From: Candidatus Omnitrophota bacterium
GTDB taxonomy: Bacteria > Omnitrophota > Gorgyraeia > Gygaellales > Profunditerraquicolaceae
Assembly (NCBI GenBank): GCA_028706895.1
Contig: JAQTVG010000006.1
Coordinates: 1-17,814 of the forward strand
Direction of reading: 5' to 3'
Length of the DNA: 17,814 bases
The position numbers were made by a program, and so were the translations under genes. Below the pieces are notes generated by a model. The model saw only the letters and a list, made by a program, of their open reading frames with translations. It made no database searches and was not told where the DNA came from. Positions 13,124-17,814 of this stretch are shown here, in pieces; position 1 is the first letter of the stretch, and the number at the start of each line of letters is the position of its first letter.

Positions 13124-13327
13124 ATGGTTTTTACAAAAATAACTAAGAAACTCTCATCCTCGGAAATATTATTAGCATCATGCATTTCGTTTTCCATATT
13201 TGTTCTTAGTATAGTTTTCAAATCTGCGATGGCGATTTATTACTTCAAGCTAGTCTGGATAATTATCTCAATTATAATAGCTTTTCAGTATATATTGAAA
13301 CGTAAATACGAAAAAAGGAGCTTCTAA
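13124..13327 (+). pseudogene. C-terminal remnant of a Wzy/WaaL-like O-antigen polymerase
   Basis: 67 codons whose product aligns with the last part of the O-antigen polymerase at 5180-6391. The segment AMAIYYFKLVWIIISIIIAFQYILKRKYEK matches AMVSYAFKVVWLIFAIMIAFQRSVIRKMR, and a hydrophobic stretch precedes it in both. Two membrane helices remain, while the catalytic loop and the first ten or so helices are gone. The ATG at 13124 has AGGA almost touching it, so translation is doubtful. It lies between a methyltransferase and the ATP-grasp gene, whose AGGAG ribosome site is inside its last codons. This marks recombination in which a second polymerase gene was lost. Confidence 0.65.
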
Positions 13328-13328
13328 C

Positions 13329-14342
13329 GTGGTTCCATATATAGCAATTCATGAAAGAAAAGGGAGTTTTTCTGATAGATGGGTTAAGGTTTGTAAGGAT
13401 AAGCAGCTAAGCTTTCGTACTGTGAACTGTTACAATTCTGATATTATCAAAACATTAAGCAACTTCAATGTCTTGCTTTGGCATTGGTCACACGAAGAAG
13501 CAAAGAACTTTTTAATTGCTAGAGCTATTATATCGTCAGTTGAAAATATGGGGCTGCGAGTTTTCCCAAATATATCGACGTGTTGGCATTATGACGATAA
13601 AATTGCCCAGAAATATTTGCTAGAAGCAATTGGTGCTCCTCTTGTTCCCACGTATGTTTTTTATAACAAGGAAGAGGCCTTTCGCTGGATTAGTAGCGCA
13701 GCTTTTCCGAAGGTGTTTAAGCTTCGCAGGGGCGCTGGTTCTGAAAATGTTAGATTGGTCAGGGATTATAAAGATGCGCAGAGATTATGCCGAATAGCTT
13801 TCAGGAAAGGATTTTCGCCCGTACAAAGCCTTTTTCATGATTCACGAGTAAAAGTTAAAAAGATAAGAAACCTTAAGGATCTTTTTAGCAAAGTCAGGAA
13901 CATAGGTCACGCTGTGGCAAACACAAGTGAGCGTAAATCGTTGATGCCGCTGGAAAAAGGTTATGTTTATTTCCAAGATTATATCCCAAATAATCGGTTC
14001 GATACTAGAGTAACAATTATTGGTAATAGAGCATTTGCATGTACAAGAAACGTACGAAAAAATGACTTCAGAGCTTCAGGTAGTGGAGATATAGTGTACG
14101 ACATAAACAAAGTTAATCTCGATTGTGTGAAGATAGCTTTTGATATAACACGTGATCTAAAAACACAAAGTCTAGCTTTTGATTTTCTTTCGGACAGACT
14201 AAATAAACCGCTGATAACGGAAATAAGTTATTGTTACGTATCAAGTTGTATTTACAATTGCCCAGGTTATTGGGACCCCAAGTTTAATTGGCACGAAAGG
14301 CATATTTGGCCAGAAGATGCAATTTTGGAAGATTTAATATGA
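13329..14342 (+). CDS. ATP-grasp domain protein (RimK/carbamoyl-phosphate-synthase-like ligase) in glycan cluster
   Basis: A 337-residue protein with an ATP-grasp layout. An N-terminal pre-ATP-grasp part is followed by DDKIAQKYLLEAIGAPLVPT (89-108), the lysine strand and glycine loop KVFKLRRGAGSENVRLV (128-144), QDYIPNNRFDTRVTIIGN (216-233), FRASGSG (247-253), and the metal site AFDFL (283-287) plus TEISYCY (297-303). The usual metal-binding E-x-N is E-I-S here. ATP-grasp ligases form an amide or ester through an acyl-phosphate, so the enzyme may attach an amino acid or acid to a sugar. That is inference from context. The start is a GTG at 13329 with AGGAG 8 bases upstream, one base after the stop of the Wzy remnant. 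Confidence 0.8.
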   Translation: MVPYIAIHERKGSFSDRWVKVCKDKQLSFRTVNCYNSDIIKTLSNFNVLLWHWSHEEAKNFLIARAIISSVENMGLRVFPNISTCWHYDDKIAQKYLLEAIGAPLVPTYVFYNKEEAFRWISSAAFPKVFKLRRGAGSENVRLVRDYKDAQRLCRIAFRKGFSPVQSLFHDSRVKVKKIRNLKDLFSKVRNIGHAVANTSERKSLMPLEKGYVYFQDYIPNNRFDTRVTIIGNRAFACTRNVRKNDFRASGSGDIVYDINKVNLDCVKIAFDITRDLKTQSLAFDFLSDRLNKPLITEISYCYVSSCIYNCPGYWDPKFNWHERHIWPEDAILEDLI

Positions 14343-14368
14343 ATGAGGGAGGGGGTCAGACCTACACA

Positions 14369-14397
14369 TTGACAATATAAGATAAAGCTGGTACAAT
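14369..14397 (+). promoter_or_regulatory. Promoter of the RAYT gene
   Basis: TTGACA (14369-14374), a 17-bp spacer, then TACAAT (14392-14397) with TGG before it: a near-consensus sigma70 promoter with extended -10. The -35 overlaps the inner edge of the terminal repeat, so the element carries its own promoter within its ends. Confidence 0.75.
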
Positions 14398-14432
14398 TTC
14401 CGTTGTTGTAACGGAGAAGAAGGAAATTGTAC
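14391..14432. promoter_or_regulatory. Long dyad over the -10 box and ribosome site of the RAYT gene
   Basis: GTACAATTTCC (14391-14401) and GGAAATTGTAC (14422-14432) are perfect 11-bp complements, with a smaller CCGTT/AACGG dyad inside. The left arm contains the -10 box and the right arm the AAGGA ribosome site, ending one base before the ATG. It may be an operator for self-regulation or a hairpin recognised by the transposase. Confidence 0.5.
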
Positions 14433-14433
14433 T

Positions 14434-15378
14434 ATGGCAAGACCGTTGAGAATTGAATATCCCGGCGCATTTTACCATGTGACCTCAAGGGGTAATGAGC
14501 GGAAGGCTATATTCAGTCAAGACAAAGACAGGGAAAATTTCCTGGGATATCTCAATGAAGCCCACCGAAGGTTTAATCTCGTAATTCACGCCTACTGTTT
14601 AATGCCGAATCACTACCATCTTGTTTGTGAGACGCCCCTTGCCAACCTGTCAAGGTGCATGCAATTCATTAATTCAAGCTATACCGCTTATTACAACGCA
14701 AGGTGTAAAAGAACAGGCCATTTACTTCAGGGTAGATACAAGGCGATACTGGTTGATAAGGATTCTTACATCACGGCGCTTGTTCGCTATGTTCACCTCA
14801 ATCCCGTGAGGGCAAATTTAGCGAACATGCCCGAGGAATATCGTTGGAGCAGTTATAGGTATTTTGTTATCAGCCGGAAGGGAAGGCCCGATTTTCTGAC
14901 GACCGATTTTGCTATGAGCTATTTTGATCAAGATGTGGGAGGGTTTAGGCAATTTACCGAAGAAGCCGTTTCGAAAAAGACGGAGACACCCTTTGGAGAT
15001 TTGAAAGCCGGTTTCATATTGGGAGACGACAGCTTTGTTAAACATATCAAAGATAGGTATTTAGGGAATATCGAGGCATCAAGAGATCTTCCCAGCTTGC
15101 GACAGCTGAAGAAAAATTGTGTTTTGTCTGAGAAGATCGTCGGCATAATAGATAGTGAGATAGGCCTAAGCGACAAAGAGCGCGTCAAGCTCAAGGTGTA
15201 TTTTCTGAGAAAATATACGGGCGATACACTTAGTAAGGTAGCGCAGGCCGCATCCCATAGAAGGTTAAGCATATCAGCAGTTAGTCAAATTGTTTCAAGA
15301 TTGGTCAAAGAGAGAAAAGAAAATAGCAAGACAGAGAAAACAATTAGAAAAATAGAAGGCAAGATCTTAAATGTGTAG
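14434..15378 (+). CDS. REP-associated tyrosine transposase (RAYT, Y1_Tnp/IS200-like)
   Basis: A 314-residue transposase. The IS200/Y1 domain starts with the usual RPLRIEYPGAFYHVTSRGNER (3-23), carries the HUH metal-binding pair H60 and H62 in MPNHYHLV, GHLLQGRYKA (95-104), and the nucleophile region RYVHLNPVRANL with Y119 as the likely catalytic tyrosine. A C-terminal extension (about 215-300) resembles the DnaA-like helix-turn-helix domain of long RAYTs. It cuts and joins single-stranded DNA at structured sites. The ribosome site AAGGA lies about 9 bases before the ATG. It is intact and has its own promoter. Elements of this class are usually single-copy and partly domesticated; no second copy or REP array is in the window. 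Confidence 0.9.
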   Translation: MARPLRIEYPGAFYHVTSRGNERKAIFSQDKDRENFLGYLNEAHRRFNLVIHAYCLMPNHYHLVCETPLANLSRCMQFINSSYTAYYNARCKRTGHLLQGRYKAILVDKDSYITALVRYVHLNPVRANLANMPEEYRWSSYRYFVISRKGRPDFLTTDFAMSYFDQDVGGFRQFTEEAVSKKTETPFGDLKAGFILGDDSFVKHIKDRYLGNIEASRDLPSLRQLKKNCVLSEKIVGIIDSEIGLSDKERVKLKVYFLRKYTGDTLSKVAQAASHRRLSISAVSQIVSRLVKERKENSKTEKTIRKIEGKILNV

Positions 15379-15481
15379 GTCTGACCCCTGATCAACTGAT
15401 CAATTTCTTAAGACCATTTCCGACTTACCTCATACCCCGTAATAAGTTACGCCAGACCATATCTGGGTGTAATGTTAGCTG

Positions 15482-15502
15482 CCTGCCTGCTCGCAAGGCA
15501 GG
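15482..15502. other. 7-bp perfect hairpin between the RAYT element and the second ATPase
   Basis: CCTGCCT (15482-15488), loop GCTCGCA, AGGCAGG (15496-15502). Five T occur only at 15512-15516, too far for a classical terminator. It could be a weak terminator or an intergenic repeat. The rest of the 15389-15536 gap has a TGATCAACTGATCA dyad near 15389 and nothing else that I can support. Confidence 0.35.
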
Positions 15503-15536
15503 AGTTGGCCGTTTTTGTTAGCACTGAAATTTAGTC

Positions 15537-15562
15537 TTGACTTTTTCACACAGTGGTATAAT
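15537..15562 (+). promoter_or_regulatory. Promoter of the second DUF4143 ATPase, apparently giving a leaderless mRNA
   Basis: TATAAT (15557-15562) preceded by TGG, as in the promoter at 686. TTGACT (15537-15542) is only 14 bp away, a short spacer, so the extended -10 probably carries recognition. Transcription should start around 15569-15571, at or next to the ATG, leaving no room for a ribosome site, and none is seen. Confidence 0.55.
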
Positions 15563-15570
15563 ATAGTCAC

Positions 15571-16791
15571 ATGATTGACCGCCCCCTTTATAAAGCTATT
15601 TGGAGTGACTTATCCCAAACCAAATCTATGGTTTTTCTTTCGGGCCCAAGACAGGCGGGGAAGACCACTTTCGCTAAGAGAGTCGCATCGAGCGAATTTA
15701 CTAATCGCGCTTATTTCAATTGGGATCTGGTCACGGACAGAAAAAAGCTTATCGAAAACCCCCTATTTTTCGAAGAAATCCAGCGTAAAGATGCCACCGT
15801 CCCATTGGTTATCTTTGATGAAATCCACAAGTACAGAAAGTGGAAAAACTATCTTAAGGGTATCTATGATCAATTTGCCGACCGTTACCATTTTCTTGTT
15901 CTTGGGAGCGGGAGGCTTAATGTTTTTCAAAGAGGAGGAGATTCCCTTGCGGGGCGCTATTCTCAATTCAACCTTTGGCCTTTTACCTTAGCGGAGCTCG
16001 CAAAGTGCCGCCGAGCTTTTAAGGAATTTACTAAACAGCCTCTCTTTTTCTCGGACGAGAATTCGAAATCCGCGGAGATTTGGGATCAGCTATTTAGTCT
16101 AAGTGGTTATCCGGAGCCTTATTTATCCGGCAGGGAGACAGTATACCGGCGCTGGTCTCATACTTACCGTCAGCAGCTGATTCGTGAAGATATCCGGAAT
16201 GCGACGGAAATCAGAAACATTGATGAGGTAGAGGTGCTATATTCGCTTCTTCCTTCGCGTGTAGGAAGCCCCCTTTCGCTGGCAAGTTTATCAAGAGACC
16301 TGCAGGTCTCATTTAACACAATTCAAAAATGGGTAAAGACGTTCGAATCTTTTTATTTGGTTTTTCTTATCAGGCCGTGGACTAAGAAAGTTTCACGGGC
16401 TATCACGAAAGAAAGGAAATTGTATCTTTTTGATTACGCAAGCATCCCGTCTCCCGCGGCGCGCTTCGAAAATATGGTTGCCTTAGAGCTCCTCCGAGCC
16501 ATATCCAATTGGAACGACCTTGGTTTAGGAAATTTTGATTTATATTATTTAAGAAATAAGGAGAAAGAAGAAGTGGATTTTGTGATAACTCAAGATAATC
16601 AGCCGTATCTTTTGGTTGAAACAAAGCTCTCAGACGATAAAGTTTCAAAAAGTTTATTGAGGTTTCAATCCGTGTTAAAGATTCCTGCCGTTCAACTGGT
16701 TAATAGGCCCGGTGTGTGTAAGGTTATTTCAAATAATCAGCATCAAATTTTAATTGTCAATTCTACCCGGTGGCTTCCTCTTCTCCCGTAG
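15571..16791 (+). CDS. AAA-type ATP-binding protein with DUF4143 domain (second copy)
   Basis: A 406-residue paralogue of the protein at 742-1920. Walker A is GPRQAGKTT (25-33), Walker B is IFDEIHKY (81-88), followed by LGSGRLNVFQ and RGGDSLAGRY (121-130). The C-terminal PD-(D/E)xK-like part has EEVDFVI (333-339) and LVETK (348-352), so the metal and lysine positions are kept. The two proteins agree strongly around the nucleotide site and less in the middle, so they are diverged homologues and not a recent duplication. No membrane segment or signal peptide is seen. The function of the family is unsettled; a defence or toxin-like role is speculative. The ATG sits 8 bases after the -10 box and has no ribosome site. 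Confidence 0.85.
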   Translation: MIDRPLYKAIWSDLSQTKSMVFLSGPRQAGKTTFAKRVASSEFTNRAYFNWDLVTDRKKLIENPLFFEEIQRKDATVPLVIFDEIHKYRKWKNYLKGIYDQFADRYHFLVLGSGRLNVFQRGGDSLAGRYSQFNLWPFTLAELAKCRRAFKEFTKQPLFFSDENSKSAEIWDQLFSLSGYPEPYLSGRETVYRRWSHTYRQQLIREDIRNATEIRNIDEVEVLYSLLPSRVGSPLSLASLSRDLQVSFNTIQKWVKTFESFYLVFLIRPWTKKVSRAITKERKLYLFDYASIPSPAARFENMVALELLRAISNWNDLGLGNFDLYYLRNKEKEEVDFVITQDNQPYLLVETKLSDDKVSKSLLRFQSVLKIPAVQLVNRPGVCKVISNNQHQILIVNSTRWLPLLP

Positions 16792-16885
16792 ATTTCCAGG
16801 TCGTTTATACCCCTGCTTATTCGGCTGTAACGAGCAGGAAAGGAAGCCAGGCTGGACTTTGCCCCATTCTTAAAGGAAACGCGAT

Positions 16886-17623
16886 ATGAAATACGGAAGC
16901 TACGGGTGGGTGCCCGATATACCCGACCAGAGGGATTACCTCTATAGCACGATAAAGCCGGTTATCAGACGTCCTAAAAGAGTCGATCTCAGGGATGGCT
17001 GTTCCGAGATAGAATATCAGGGCAGGCTCGGCAGTTGTACGGCTCAGGCACTTGCAGGGAATCTTGAGTTTTTGGATAAGAAGATCGATTCCGTCTATAC
17101 GGATGTAAGCCGGCTTTTCATCTATTACAATGAACGAGTTATTGAAAACACCGTCGGCTATGATGCCGGTGCCCGGCTTAGAGACGGCATAAAGACATTG
17201 AAAAATGACGGTTCCTGTCCTGAAGAAAGCTGGCCTTATGTAATATCAAACTTTGACAGGCGGCCTCCTTCGCGCTGCTATAAGGAGGCTAAGAAGCACC
17301 GCATAGAGTCCTATCACCGGCTTCACACCATACCGGAAATGCTGACCTGCCTCGCGGAAGGATACCCGTTTGTATTCGGCTTTGCCGTGTATGAAAGCTT
17401 CGAAACTACCCAAGTTGAGCGCACAGGTATTGTCTCTATACCGAAGAAGGACGAGAGACTTATCGGCGGCCACGCTGTTATAGCCGTAGGGTACGATCAG
17501 GCAAAGTCGAGGTTTCTTGTACGCAACTCGTGGGGCAAGGGATGGGGGATGGGCGGCTATTTCACAATGCCATTCAAATATCTCGAAACCCTCGCGGCCG
17601 ATTTCTGGACAATCAGGAAGTAA
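16886..17623 (+). CDS. C1 (papain-like) family cysteine peptidase, cytosolic
   Basis: A 245-residue papain-fold protease without signal peptide or long propeptide. Q45 in EYQGRLGSC is the oxyanion-hole glutamine, C51 the nucleophile, H196 in IGGHAVIAVGYD the base, and N214 in VRNSWGKGWG the third catalytic residue. The N-terminus (YGWVPDIPDQRDYLY) is the short conserved stretch common in prokaryotic C1 proteins. The residue after the cysteine is T and not W, as in many bacterial members. Its substrate is unknown. An AAAGGA ribosome site lies 5 bases before the ATG. Transcription may be shared with the downstream wecB, 22 bases away. Confidence 0.88.
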   Translation: MKYGSYGWVPDIPDQRDYLYSTIKPVIRRPKRVDLRDGCSEIEYQGRLGSCTAQALAGNLEFLDKKIDSVYTDVSRLFIYYNERVIENTVGYDAGARLRDGIKTLKNDGSCPEESWPYVISNFDRRPPSRCYKEAKKHRIESYHRLHTIPEMLTCLAEGYPFVFGFAVYESFETTQVERTGIVSIPKKDERLIGGHAVIAVGYDQAKSRFLVRNSWGKGWGMGGYFTMPFKYLETLAADFWTIRK

Positions 17624-17645
17624 AAATCTAAAGGGTGATTCGCTG

Positions 17646-17814
17646 ATGCGTGAGAAGAAGATTAAAGTGATAAATATAGTCGGCGCCCGGCCGAATTTTG
17701 TGAAGATTGCGCCTATCCATCAGGCGATGTTGAAGTCTTCGAAGATTATCCCCACTCTCGTTCATACCGGCCAGCATTATGACTTTGCGATGAATGACAA
17801 GTTTTTCAAGGACC
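17646..17814 (+). CDS. wecB: UDP-N-acetylglucosamine 2-epimerase, 5' end (partial at window edge)
   Basis: The first 56 codons of a non-hydrolysing UDP-GlcNAc 2-epimerase. VINIVGARPNFVKIAPIHQAM (8-28) is the N-terminal nucleotide-sugar fold with the hallmark GARPNF(V/I)K, and VHTGQHYD is the next conserved block. The enzyme interconverts UDP-GlcNAc and UDP-ManNAc in the cytosol, feeding enterobacterial-common-antigen, capsule or O-antigen synthesis. The start ATG has AAGGGTGA 7 bases upstream. It runs off the right edge, so only the family call is safe. Its presence suggests that more polysaccharide genes continue to the right. Confidence 0.88.
   Translation, partial: MREKKIKVINIVGARPNFVKIAPIHQAMLKSSKIIPTLVHTGQHYDFAMNDKFFKD

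Larger units (their letters stand above)
14352..15388 (+). mobile_element. RAYT-type transposable element with 19-bp terminal inverted repeats
   Basis: The left end GGGGTCAGACCTACACATT (14352-14370) is the exact reverse complement of the right end (15370-15388). The element of about 1037 bp holds one IS200-like transposase gene; its stop codon (15376-15378) is inside the right repeat and its promoter -35 box begins in the left repeat. GGGGTCAGACC is a frequent terminus of RAYT elements. It lies 9 bases after the ATP-grasp stop, at the right border of the AT-rich cluster. Confidence 0.8.

Noticed and set aside
12880..13221. 113-residue minus-strand frame
   Set aside because: It is antisense to the second methyltransferase and the Wzy remnant, with no family pattern.
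15482..15516. Rho-independent terminator downstream of the RAYT element
   Set aside because: The stem is good, but the T-run starts 9 bases after it, so I list only a hairpin.

Overview
The window looks like a chromosomal stretch of an uncultivated bacterium. The clues are a sigma70-type promoter grammar with TGn-extended -10 boxes, an S23/IVP four-helix protein, two DUF4143 ATPases, a RAYT transposon with GGGGTCAGACC ends and a short papain-like protease. This mix is common in candidate-phylum genomes such as Omnitrophota-like lineages. That placement is inference, because no rRNA or other phylogenetic marker is present.

Layout: (a) 1-3000 is moderate in GC and made of small accessory genes. 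After the tail of an unidentified gene (1-102) come an S23/IVP protein, a DUF4143 ATPase, and a small-protein/nucleotidyltransferase pair. Each gene or pair is followed by a related intergenic repeat built on an 8-bp period, and two units carry their own promoter. The arrangement resembles a cassette array. (b) 3000-14342 is visibly AT-richer and encodes a surface-glycan (O-antigen/capsule-like) cluster: two class I methyltransferases, an O-antigen polymerase/ligase, two GT4 and one GT2 glycosyltransferases, an FkbM methyltransferase and an ATP-grasp enzyme. It is broken up by two essentially identical IS3-family copies on the minus strand (3958-5108 and 11039-12188), by decayed IS ends (about 3014-3124 and 10917-10960), and by a 67-codon remnant of a second Wzy-like gene (13124-13327). 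(c) 14343-17814 returns to higher GC. It holds a RAYT element with 19-bp perfect terminal inverted repeats, a second DUF4143 ATPase that appears leaderless, a cytosolic C1 cysteine protease, and the 5' end of wecB (UDP-GlcNAc 2-epimerase), which runs off the window.

How the genes fit together: the glycosyltransferases would build a repeat unit on a lipid carrier, the Wzy/WaaL-like membrane protein would polymerise or ligate it, and the methyltransferases and ATP-grasp enzyme would decorate it. WecB nearby would supply UDP-ManNAc-type precursors. IS copies, relics and gene fragments inside the cluster point to repeated IS-driven rearrangement and horizontal exchange. The most unusual signals are the octamer-repeat/hairpin 'gene plus repeat' array at 110-2962, the IS-bracketed 8.2-kb glycan segment with a terminator built into the IS end, and the dyad over the RAYT promoter and start.
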